From NCBI GenBank assembly GCA_039889035.1, contig JBDQQY010000044.1, positions 19,105 through 83,104 on the forward strand: DNA of 64,000 bases, in the 5' to 3' direction. Origin of the DNA: Plantactinospora sp039889035 (GTDB lineage: Bacteria; Actinomycetota; Actinomycetes; Mycobacteriales; Micromonosporaceae). Below the pieces are notes generated by a model. It had not been told where the DNA came from and made no database searches. It worked only from the letters and a program-made list of their open reading frames with translations. Positions 33,053 to 40,324 of this stretch are shown here, piece after piece. Every line of letters starts with the position of its first letter. The first letter of the stretch is position 1. A program made the translations under genes and the position numbers.

Positions 33053-34306
33053 ATGCCCGAGCTGTTGTTTCCGCTGGACTCGACGAAGAAGTTCACCGAG
33101 CAGGAGTTGCTCGGCCACAACCGGTGGCATCCGGAGATCCCGCCGGTCGTCACCGTCCGGCCCGGCCAGACGTTCCGGGTGCACTGCCGGGAGTGGTTCG
33201 ACGGCGCGATCCACAACGACGACTCGGCCGACGACGTCCGGGACGCGCCGCTGCCGATCGTGCACGCGCTCAGCGGCCCGTTCTCGGTCAGCGGCGCGGA
33301 GCCCGGCGACCTGCTGGTGGTCGACATCCTCGACGTGGGGCCGATCCCGCAGGAGGACTCGGGTCCGCTGGCCGGGCAGGGCTGGGGCTACACCGGCATC
33401 TTCCCGAAGCAGAACGGCGGCGGCTTCCTGACCGACTACTTCCCGGACGCGTACAAGGCGGTCTGGGACTTCAGCGGGCAGCAGGCCAGCTCCCGGCACG
33501 TTCCCGGGGTGACCTTCACCGGGATGATCCACCCCGGGCTGATGGGCACCGCGCCGTCGGCGGCGCTGCTGGCGAAGTGGAACGAGCGGGAGGGAGCGCT
33601 GCGGGCCACCGACCCGGACCGGGTACCGCCGCTGTCGCTGCCGCCGCTGCCGGACGGGGCGATCCTCGGTTCGCTGACCGGCGGCGACTTCGACCGGGTC
33701 GCGGCGGAGGCGGCCCGGACCGCGCCGCCCCGGGAGAACGGCGGCAACCAGGACATCAAGAACATGACCAAGGGGACCCGGGTCTTCTATCCGGTGTACG
33801 TCCCCGGCGCCAATCTCTCGGTGGGAGACCTGCACTTCTCCCAGGGCGACGGTGAGATCACCTTCTGCGGCGCGATCGAGATGGGCGGCTTCGTCGACCT
33901 GCACGTGGACGTGATCAAGGGCGGAATGACCATGTACGGGGTGTCGGAGAACGCGATCTTCCTGCCCGGGATCGTGGCTCCGCAGTACAGCCAGTGGCTG
34001 GCCTTCTCCGGCATCTCGGTCACCACGGACGGTGAGCAGCGCTACCTCGACGCCCAGCTCGCGTTCCAGCGCGCCTGTCTGCACGCGATCGACTACCTGA
34101 CCCGGTTCGGCTACAGCCCCGAGCAGGCGTACCTGATCCTCGGCGCCGCCCCGATCGAGGGGCGCTTCTCCGCGGTGGTGGACATCCCGAACTCCTGCGC
34201 GACGGTCTACCTGCCGACCGCGATCTTCGACGTCGACGTACGCCCCTCGGCCGCCGGGCCGACCCGGGTCAGCCCGGGCCAGGGCGCCCCGAAGTCGACC
34301 TTCTGA
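33053..34306 (+). CDS. Formamidase/acetamidase family amidohydrolase
   Basis: The 417-residue enzyme belongs to the FmdA_AmdA family, which hydrolyses formamide or acetamide to ammonia and the acid, supplying nitrogen. Recognisable blocks are GHNRWHPEIPPV near the N-terminus, the NDDSADDVRD region, FTGMIHPGLMGTAPS, and the NGGNQDIKNMTKG motif. The C-terminal half keeps the conserved GDLHFSQGDGEITFCGAIEMGG metal-site region. No signal peptide is present. The ATG at 33053 gives the standard MPELLFPLD start. It follows the FmdB-like gene, as in classical fmd loci. Confidence 0.93.
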   Translation: MPELLFPLDSTKKFTEQELLGHNRWHPEIPPVVTVRPGQTFRVHCREWFDGAIHNDDSADDVRDAPLPIVHALSGPFSVSGAEPGDLLVVDILDVGPIPQEDSGPLAGQGWGYTGIFPKQNGGGFLTDYFPDAYKAVWDFSGQQASSRHVPGVTFTGMIHPGLMGTAPSAALLAKWNEREGALRATDPDRVPPLSLPPLPDGAILGSLTGGDFDRVAAEAARTAPPRENGGNQDIKNMTKGTRVFYPVYVPGANLSVGDLHFSQGDGEITFCGAIEMGGFVDLHVDVIKGGMTMYGVSENAIFLPGIVAPQYSQWLAFSGISVTTDGEQRYLDAQLAFQRACLHAIDYLTRFGYSPEQAYLILGAAPIEGRFSAVVDIPNSCATVYLPTAIFDVDVRPSAAGPTRVSPGQGAPKSTF

Positions 34307-34325
34307 CTCCGCCGGGGACGCGCTG

Positions 34326-35294
34326 TCAGCGACGGCGGCGGCGACGGTGCGGCGGGTGCCGCGAGGGGTCGGTCGGCACGGACGCCGGCTCGACCAGGCG
34401 CAGCCGCCGGGTGGCCGGGCCGACGGTCAGCCGCTGTCCCCAGGCCATCGTCAGGTGGTCGGTCTCCAGCCCGTCGGCGAAGACCACCAGCCGCTCCCGT
34501 TCCGCGACAATCTCCAGTGTCTCGTCGGGGCCGAGTCGCCCGGCGGTCAGCGACGCGCCGGTCGCCGGGGACGGCCACGCCTCCCGGACGAACCAGCACA
34601 GCGCCGGCTCGTCCGGCGCCGGCAGCGGCGGCGCGGCGGTGCGTTCCCGGGCGATCGAGGCGCACCAGCCGGTAGCACCGGTCCCGGTGCCGACCACCAG
34701 CCCGGAGGAGGACTGCCGTTCCCGTCGGCCGTCGGCGGTGGAGAGCAGGTACCGCGCGGACTGGTGGCCCGGGTGCCCCGCGTAGACCTCGTTGAGCCCG
34801 ATCAGCTCCTGGCCGTCGTCGAGCGCGGCCCGGACCATGGTCCGCTCGCGGACCGGAGCCCGCCCGGCGACCACGGCGGGCAGCAGCCGGCTGAGCGCCT
34901 CGGGCCCGAACCGGACGAGTACGCCCGCGTTCTGCCCCGGCTCCGGGTCCACCCCGATCACCGGCTGCCCGTCGAGGTACTTGGCGACGTTGGCGACCAG
35001 CCCGTCCTGGCCGACCGTCACCACGATGTCCTCGGCCGCGAACGGGAACCGGGTCAGGTCGTCCCGATCCACCTGACCGCGCCGCCAGTCCGCCGGGATG
35101 GCCGCCCCGACGGTGGTCAGCGCCGCCTGGAGCGCCTCGTGCCGGCTCAGCACGTCGGACAGGTCGCGGCCGCGCTGGCGCAGGTAGTAGCCGGCCGCGG
35201 CCCGGGTGCCGTGGTGGGCCAGCAGCTCGTCCAGTTCGCTGCGCCGGCTCACCACGACGACCCTCGGTGCGAGGGTGGCGCTCACCCGGCCCAC
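34326..35294 (-). CDS. NAD-kinase-like protein with altered GGDG motif
   Basis: The 322-residue protein aligns by motif with the NAD kinase family: IGVDPEPGQNAGVLVRF (about 113-129), LIGLNEVYAGH, and a glycine-rich SGLVVGTGTGATGW where NAD kinases have STPTGSTAY. The family signature GGDG is GQDG at 95-98, keeping the catalytic Asp but changing the second Gly, and the first conserved block differs. It may bind a nucleotide without full kinase activity. The GTG at 35294 is the first start after a repeat array; 35285 is an alternative. It is encoded downstream of the SPFH gene on the same strand. Confidence 0.65.
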   Translation of the reverse strand: MGRVSATLAPRVVVVSRRSELDELLAHHGTRAAAGYYLRQRGRDLSDVLSRHEALQAALTTVGAAIPADWRRGQVDRDDLTRFPFAAEDIVVTVGQDGLVANVAKYLDGQPVIGVDPEPGQNAGVLVRFGPEALSRLLPAVVAGRAPVRERTMVRAALDDGQELIGLNEVYAGHPGHQSARYLLSTADGRRERQSSSGLVVGTGTGATGWCASIARERTAAPPLPAPDEPALCWFVREAWPSPATGASLTAGRLGPDETLEIVAERERLVVFADGLETDHLTMAWGQRLTVGPATRRLRLVEPASVPTDPSRHPPHRRRRRR

Positions 35295-35299
35295 CCCAC

Positions 35300-35467
35300 C
35301 GCTCTCGGCGCACGGCCGTCCGCTCTCGGCACACGACCGTCCGGCCTCGACGCACGACGGTCCAGCCCTGGCCGGCGGCGGCCCGGCGTCGACGCATGGC
35401 TGTCCGTCCTCGATCGGCAGCCGTCCAGCGCCGACGGGCGGCTGCCCGGCCTCCTCGTGGCCGGAGC
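35300..35467 (-). repeat. 21-bp tandem repeat array between SPFH and NAD-kinase-like genes
   Basis: Seven diverged 21-bp units run 35300-35446, with a partial eighth to about 35467. Units carry the pattern C-G-x-C-C/T-TCG-x-CG near their start and end in GTC or GCC. The NAD-kinase-like frame is open through the array (7 codons per unit) but has no ATG, GTG or TTG start within it. The array fills the gap between the two genes. Confidence 0.7.
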
Positions 35468-35475
35468 GGTGCCGG

Positions 35476-36531
35476 TCACCGGGACAGCCGGCCCAGCAGG
35501 CCGGTCAGCACGTCGGGGGTGACGGTGAGCTGGCCGATCTCGGGAAGGTGCCCGGCCACCTCGCGGAGTGCGAGCGCGTGCAGCACCTCCGGCGGCAGGT
35601 CCCGGTACGCCGCCAGCCGGGCCGCCTCCGCCTCGGCCTCGGCGAGCCCGACCACGCGTACCCCGTCGGCCTTGGCTCCGGCGAGGATGCGCTGCTTCTC
35701 CGCCTCGGCGGCGGCCAGCACCCGGGCCCGCTCGGCGGCCGCCGCGTTCGCCACCTTCTCCCGCTCGGCCTTGCCCTGCGCGACCACCAGTTCGGCGGCG
35801 GCCTCCAGCTCGACCTTGCGCCGGGAGTTGGCGCCGTGCTGCTCCACCAGTTGCTGCTCCCGGCGGGCCAGCTCGATCTTGTTCTGCAGCTCGTTCTCGG
35901 CGATCGCCCGCTCCTGCTCGACCGCCTGCGCCCGCCGGGCGTAGGTGGCCCGGTCGGCTTCGACCTGCACCGTCTCCCGGGTCGGCGTCTGGAGCGCCCG
36001 CTCCATCTCCGGTTCGGGCCGCACCGCCACCACTCGGGCGCTGACCACCGAGACACCGACGTCGGTCAGCCGGGCCTCGTCGCGCAGTGCTGCCGTGACC
36101 GCCTCGCGGATCGCGGCGATGTCGGTGAGCGCCTCGGCCAGCGGCACCCGGGCCAGCAGGTCGAGCGCCGGCTGCTGGGCCAGCTCGGCCAGCAGCGTGG
36201 CGACCTGGTCGAGCGGGCGGGCCCGGGCGACGCCCTTGTGCGGGTCGACCGAGAAGTCCAGCCGGCTCGCCGCCAGCGCCGGGTCGGCGATCCGGTACGT
36301 CACCGTCGCCTGCACGGTGACGTCGGCGAAGTCGCTGGTCCGGGCGTGGAACAGCAGCGGCAGCTCGCGGTCGTCGACCGGCACCTCGCTCAGTACGCCG
36401 ACCAGCGGCCGGTACCAGAAGGACTGCCCCACTCCCTCGTGCCGCACCCGGCCCCGCACGGAGTGCCGGACCCACGTGGTCGGCGCCCCGCGCAGGTGTC
36501 GCAGGAACAGCCGCCTGGTCACGTCGGCCAT
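35476..36531 (-). CDS. SPFH/band 7 domain protein (flotillin/slipin-like) without membrane anchor
   Basis: The 351-residue protein has an SPFH domain (about 20-200, with VPVDDRELPLLFHARTSDF and the TYRIADP strand) followed by a long Ala/Glu-rich coiled coil (about 205-310) and a short C-terminal domain. SPFH proteins oligomerise into rings or scaffolds on membranes. Unlike most family members there is no N-terminal hydrophobic segment, so it may attach to the membrane by other means. It begins at the ATG at 36531 behind GGGGAGG. The downstream partner on the same strand is the NAD-kinase-like gene. Confidence 0.88.
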   Translation of the reverse strand: MADVTRRLFLRHLRGAPTTWVRHSVRGRVRHEGVGQSFWYRPLVGVLSEVPVDDRELPLLFHARTSDFADVTVQATVTYRIADPALAASRLDFSVDPHKGVARARPLDQVATLLAELAQQPALDLLARVPLAEALTDIAAIREAVTAALRDEARLTDVGVSVVSARVVAVRPEPEMERALQTPTRETVQVEADRATYARRAQAVEQERAIAENELQNKIELARREQQLVEQHGANSRRKVELEAAAELVVAQGKAEREKVANAAAAERARVLAAAEAEKQRILAGAKADGVRVVGLAEAEAEAARLAAYRDLPPEVLHALALREVAGHLPEIGQLTVTPDVLTGLLGRLSR

Positions 36532-36564
36532 GACGCGCCACCTCCCCTGTTTTCGTCGCCACGA

Positions 36565-36593
36565 CGATAAAGGGAAGATCTATTTCGCGTCAA
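36565..36593 (-). promoter_or_regulatory. Candidate sigma-70-type promoter of the SPFH gene
   Basis: Reverse-strand TTGACG (complement of 36588-36593) is followed after 17 bases by TTATCG (complement of 36565-36570), 30-odd bases before the ATG. An inverted repeat CCGAT-AA-ATCGG lies just upstream of the -35 box (about 36598-36609). It is one of the clearest promoters in the window. Confidence 0.6.
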
Positions 36594-36702
36594 GTCGCCG
36601 ATAAATCGGGGTCCGGTGCGCCCCGCCGACCTGGCACAACGGCTCGGCGGAGACCTCGGAAGCGTTGCCGCAGGACGTGACCGGGACGGCCGGGACCGGG
36701 GC

Positions 36703-37404
36703 TCAGGCCCCGACGAGTTGCGGATAGAGCGCGGCCAGCTCGGCGGAGAGTCCGCCCTTCACCTGCCGGGAGACGTCGTCGGCGAGCACCTCGAAGGCGC
36801 CGGCCTCGACCCCGTCGAGCGCCTGCCGGGCCACGTCCTCCGGCGCGACCTTCGGCGCGTCGACGTGCGCGGCCATGTCCGTGTCGACGTAACCGACGTG
36901 CAGCCCGGTCACCCCGACGCCCCTGCCGAGCAGTTCCAGCCGGAGCGAGTTGCTCATCGACCAGAGTGCCGCCTTGGAGGCGCTGTACGACCCGGAGATC
37001 GCCAGCCAGGAGAGCACCGAGTGGATGTTGAGGACGTGACCGCCCCCGGCGGCGACCAGGCCCGGCACGAAGGCCCGGGTCACGGCGAGCGGACCGAAGA
37101 AGTTCGTCTCGAACTCGCGCCGGACGTCCTGCACCGGCGAGTCGAGGAATTTCGCGGCGACCAGGCCGGCCGCGTTGTTCACCAGGATGGTGACGTCGGG
37201 CGCCTGCCGGGCGGCCTCGGCGACGGACTCGGGATCGGTCACCTCCAGGGCCAGCGGGACGACGTCCGGGTTGGTGACCGTACGGGGATCCCGGGCGGTG
37301 GCGTAGACCTTGCGGGCACCCCGGGCCAGGGCCTCGGCGGCGATGGCCCGGCCGAGCCCCCGGTTGCCACCGGTGACGAGTACGACGGCGTCTTCGACCT
37401 GCAT
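36703..37404 (-). CDS. Short-chain dehydrogenase/reductase
   Basis: The 233-residue enzyme is a classical SDR: the NAD(P)-binding motif TGGNRGLG is at 11-18, the NNAAG motif at 76-80, the catalytic serine is in NIHSVLSW near 129, and YxxxK is Y140-K144. The substrate is unknown. It starts at the ATG at 37404 with a good GGAGG site. It is divergent from a TetR gene, and the gap contains two near-identical operator palindromes, so it is very likely repressed by that regulator. Confidence 0.93.
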   Translation of the reverse strand: MQVEDAVVLVTGGNRGLGRAIAAEALARGARKVYATARDPRTVTNPDVVPLALEVTDPESVAEAARQAPDVTILVNNAAGLVAAKFLDSPVQDVRREFETNFFGPLAVTRAFVPGLVAAGGGHVLNIHSVLSWLAISGSYSASKAALWSMSNSLRLELLGRGVGVTGLHVGYVDTDMAAHVDAPKVAPEDVARQALDGVEAGAFEVLADDVSRQVKGGLSAELAALYPQLVGA

Positions 37405-37424
37405 GGTGAGACCTCCGAGGAGTA

Positions 37425-37464
37425 GGAAACCGATCGGTTTCCACCACCGTAAACCGATCGGTTT
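37425..37464. promoter_or_regulatory. Two TetR operators with AAACCGATCGGTTT core
   Basis: A perfect 18-bp palindrome (37425-37442, half GGAAACCGA) is followed by a second perfect 14-bp copy (37451-37464); the centres are 24 bp apart. Both lie between the divergent SDR and TetR start codons. The core AAACCGATCGGTTT is of the type bound by TetR regulators, and two sites suggest cooperative binding. Confidence 0.75.
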
Positions 37465-37496
37465 CCACTCGCAAGTCACCGGGGTACGCTGCGAAC

Positions 37497-38075
37497 ATGA
37501 CCTCGACCACCGACCAGGCGACGCCCCGGGACCGGCTGCTGCGGGCGGCGGCCGAACTGTTCCACCGGGAGGGCATCGCGACCACCGGGGTGGAGCGGCT
37601 CTGCCAGGTCGCCGGGGTCTCCAAGCGGACCATGTACCAGCTCTTCGAGACCAAGGACGCCCTGGTGGCGGAGAGCCTTGCCGCGTGCGGCCCGGCGGTG
37701 GTCGCGGCACACCTGCCGGACGAGACGTCCGGACTCGGCCCCCGCGACCGGATCCTCGCCGTCTTCGCCTACCTGGACGAGCTGTCCGGGTCACCGGAGT
37801 TCCGGGGCTGCCCGTTCCTGAACACGGCGGTCGAACTCCGCGACCCCCAGCACCCGGCGAGCGTGGTCGCCCGGGACTACAAGCAGCGGCTGACCGACTT
37901 CTTCGCCGGCCAGGCCCGGCTCGCCGGTGCCCGCGACCCGGAGACGCTGGCCAGGCAGCTCACCATCGTCTACGACGGGTCGGCCAGCCGGGCCGTGACC
38001 CAGGGCGCCGGACTGGACGGGCTGGCCGCGCTCACCGCCTCGGCACTGCTCGACGCCCACCTCGGCGCCGCCTGA
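37497..38075 (+). CDS. TetR family transcriptional regulator
   Basis: The 192-residue regulator has a helix-turn-helix (about 12-58; GIATTGVERLCQVAGVSKRTMYQLFETKDAL is a canonical AcrR-type signature) and a helical ligand-binding domain with a TetR_C motif FRGCPFLNTAVE. It is divergent from the SDR gene and shares two operators with it, so it probably represses both. The hydrophobic ligand is unknown. A hairpin follows the gene at 38160-38192. Confidence 0.93.
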   Translation: MTSTTDQATPRDRLLRAAAELFHREGIATTGVERLCQVAGVSKRTMYQLFETKDALVAESLAACGPAVVAAHLPDETSGLGPRDRILAVFAYLDELSGSPEFRGCPFLNTAVELRDPQHPASVVARDYKQRLTDFFAGQARLAGARDPETLARQLTIVYDGSASRAVTQGAGLDGLAALTASALLDAHLGAA

Positions 38076-38104
38076 GCCGCCACCCGCCCCCGACACCAGC
38101 TCCC

Positions 38105-38162
38105 CGCCCGCACGCGCTCCGGCTCCCCAGCGGCGGCGACCGGCGCCCGCACGCGCTCCGGC
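38105..38162. repeat. Exact 19-bp direct repeat after the TetR gene
   Basis: The sequence CGCCCGCACGCGCTCCGGC occurs at 38105-38123 and again at 38144-38162, in the gap between the TetR gene and the convergent ABC permease gene. Confidence 0.6.
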
Positions 38163-38192
38163 CCGTACCCGCCAGAGCTGCGGATACGGGCC
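38160..38192. terminator. Hairpin between TetR and ABC permease genes
   Basis: GGCCCGTA (38160-38167) pairs with TACGGGCC (38185-38192), with a further CCGC/GCGG inner stem and one mismatch around a 7-base loop. It is well placed to terminate the convergent TetR and DrrAB-like transcripts. Confidence 0.65.
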
Positions 38193-38253
38193 GGATCCCC
38201 CCGTGCGACCCCCGAGCGCTATCCCCCGGGGCGCGGCGGTACGCGGTCCGCTG

Positions 38254-39126
38254 TCAGCGGCTCAGCCGCTGGTAGCGCCGGACGGCCAGCGGCGCGAAGA
38301 TGGCGATCAGGAGCAGCGGAAAGCCGACCGCCAGGATTGTCGGGTGCTGCGCGGCCCAGGAGTCCCCACCGGTCCCGGGATTGCCGAACAGTTCCCGGCT
38401 GGCCGCCACCGTCGCCGACAGCGGGTTCCACGACGAGATCGCACCCAGCCAGTCCGGCATCAGGTCCGGTGCGACGAAGACGTTGGAGAGCGCGGTCAGC
38501 GGAAAGGCCAGCGGAAAGACGATCACCCCGACCGTGTCCGGGTTCGGCACCATCAGGCCGAGGAAGATGCCGACCCAGGTGAGCGCGAGCCGCAGCAGCA
38601 GGATCAGCCCCACCGCGGCGAGGGCGTCGAGCAGGCCGTTGCGCCACTGCCAGCCGACCAGCAGGCCGCAGACCACCAGGATGGTCATCTCCAGCAGCGC
38701 ACGGAGCAGGTCGGCACCGGTACGCCCGGTGACCAGCGCGGTCCGGGCCATCGGGATCGACCGGAACCGGTCCACCACACCCCGGCTGACGTCCATGGCG
38801 ATGCCGCTGGCGGTGGCGCCGAGGCCGTACAGCATCGTCATCACGAAGACCCCCGGCAGGAGGTACTCCCGGTAGTTTCCCGCGCCGGACGCCATTCCGC
38901 TGCCGAAGACGTAACCGAAGACCAGCACGAACATGATCGGCAGGCTGAAATAGATCACGATCTCCTCGGGCGACCTGATCACGTGTGCCATGTTCCGGCC
39001 GGTCATCACCCAGCCGTCGGCCACCGCCCAACGGAACCGGGCCAGCGGCCCGGCCGCCCGCCCGGCGGTCCGCCCGGCCGGTGACACCTCCGGCGTCCGG
39101 TGCTGCGCCTGCAACGTACTGGTCAT
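38254..39126 (-). CDS. DrrB-like ABC-2 permease
   Basis: The 290-residue permease has a cytoplasmic N-terminus of about 40 residues and about six membrane segments. The ABC-2 motif region GVVDRFRSIPMARTALVTGR, with the conserved Arg-Phe after a Val/Asp, matches the DrrB/DHA-type drug-exporter permeases. It lies downstream of the ATPase gene on the same strand, with a 67-base gap. The pair probably exports a hydrophobic drug or lipid. Confidence 0.92.
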   Translation of the reverse strand: MTSTLQAQHRTPEVSPAGRTAGRAAGPLARFRWAVADGWVMTGRNMAHVIRSPEEIVIYFSLPIMFVLVFGYVFGSGMASGAGNYREYLLPGVFVMTMLYGLGATASGIAMDVSRGVVDRFRSIPMARTALVTGRTGADLLRALLEMTILVVCGLLVGWQWRNGLLDALAAVGLILLLRLALTWVGIFLGLMVPNPDTVGVIVFPLAFPLTALSNVFVAPDLMPDWLGAISSWNPLSATVAASRELFGNPGTGGDSWAAQHPTILAVGFPLLLIAIFAPLAVRRYQRLSR

Positions 39127-39193
39127 GCCGTCACCTCGAACCGATCGTCGTCGTACCCGCCCGGCCGGTTCGGCCGGCCCGCGCCCCGCCCGG

Positions 39194-40177
39194 TCACGCC
39201 GGCACCCCCGCCGAGGTCGGCCGCGCCGCCGCGGGCTGGTGCCCGGTCAGGTGCAGGAAGGCCTCGTCGAGGGTGGGCCGGCGCAACCCGATGTCCTCGA
39301 CCGCGATCCCGGCGTCCCGCAGCGCCCGCATCACGTCGCCGAGCGCCGCCACCCGGTCCACGACCGGGGCGCTGAGCTGGCGGATCTCCGCGTCGAGCGT
39401 CACCGGCCCGGCGGAGGAACGTTCGACGATCCCGGCGGCGGTGCCGAGTTCCGCCGCATGCCGGACCACCACCTCGATCCGGTCCGCCCCGATCCGCGCC
39501 TTCAGTTCGGCCGAGGTGCCCTCCGCGATCACCCGCCCGGCGTCGACCACCAGGATCCGGTCGGCGAGCTGGTCCGCCTCGTCCAGGTACTGGGTGGTGA
39601 GCAGCACCGTGGTGCCGTCGGCGACCAGGCTGCGCACCGCGGACCAGAGCTGGTTGCGGCTGCGTGGGTCGAGCCCGGTGGTCGGCTCGTCGAGGAAGAG
39701 CACCCGGGGCGTCATGATCAGGCTGGCCGCCAGATCCAGCCGGCGGCGCATCCCGCCGGAGTACTCCGCCGCCGACCTGCCCGCCGAGCCGGTCAGCCCG
39801 AACTGCTCCAGCATCTCGTCCGCGCGGCGCCGGGCCGCCCGCGCCGACAGATGGTGCAGCCGACCGAAAAGGATCAGGTTCTGCCGCCCGCTGAGCACCT
39901 CGTCGACCGCCGCGTACTGCCCGGTCAACCCGATCACCCCACGGACCAGGTCGGGCTGGCGAACCACGTCGTACCCGGCCACCCAGGCCCGGCCGGCGTC
40001 GAAGCGCAGCAGCGTGGAGAGGATCCGCACCGCCGTGGTCTTGCCGGCGCCGTTCGGTCCGAGCAGCCCGCACACCGTGCCGGCCGGCACGCTGAGGTCG
40101 AACCCGTCGAGGGCCCGGGTCGCGCCGTACCGCTTGTGCAGTCCCTCGGCCACGACCGCTGATGTCTGCGTTGTCAT
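39194..40177 (-). CDS. DrrA-like ABC transporter ATPase
   Basis: The 327-residue ATPase has Walker A GPNGAGKTT, a Q-loop region GLTGQYAAVDEVLSGRQN, the DrrA-type signature YSGGMRRRLDLAASL, Walker B LFLDEPTTGLDPRSRN and the DrrA C-terminal motif LRRPTLDEAFLHLTGH. This matches daunorubicin-resistance exporters that pump drugs or lipids. The frame is open into the upstream 34-bp repeats, but the ATG at 40177 gives the standard start. It works with the permease encoded downstream. Confidence 0.93.
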   Translation of the reverse strand: MTTQTSAVVAEGLHKRYGATRALDGFDLSVPAGTVCGLLGPNGAGKTTAVRILSTLLRFDAGRAWVAGYDVVRQPDLVRGVIGLTGQYAAVDEVLSGRQNLILFGRLHHLSARAARRRADEMLEQFGLTGSAGRSAAEYSGGMRRRLDLAASLIMTPRVLFLDEPTTGLDPRSRNQLWSAVRSLVADGTTVLLTTQYLDEADQLADRILVVDAGRVIAEGTSAELKARIGADRIEVVVRHAAELGTAAGIVERSSAGPVTLDAEIRQLSAPVVDRVAALGDVMRALRDAGIAVEDIGLRRPTLDEAFLHLTGHQPAAARPTSAGVPA

Positions 40178-40198
40178 GCCCCGACGGTCGCCGGCCGC

Positions 40199-40285
40199 GC
40201 TGACCGGCCACGCACCGATCGCTGACAACCCCGCTGACCGGCCACGCACCGATCGCTGACGGCCGCGCTGACCGGTCACGCACCG
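40199..40285. repeat. 34-bp tandem repeat upstream of DrrA-like gene
   Basis: A 28-bp core (GCTGACCGGCCACGCACCGA plus TCGCTGAC) is identical at 40199-40226 and 40233-40260; a third partial copy begins at 40267. The period is 34 bp. The array lies between the start of the DrrA-like gene and the end of the AfsR-like gene. The period is not a multiple of three, so it is probably non-coding and may carry regulator sites. Confidence 0.75.
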
Positions 40286-40324
40286 CCGCCGGTTGTCTGG
40301 TCCGCCGGTGCGGACCGCCCCCGG

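Noticed and set aside
40199..40285. Possible CRISPR array
   Set aside because: Repeats are directly tandem with spacers of only six bases and no cas genes are present.
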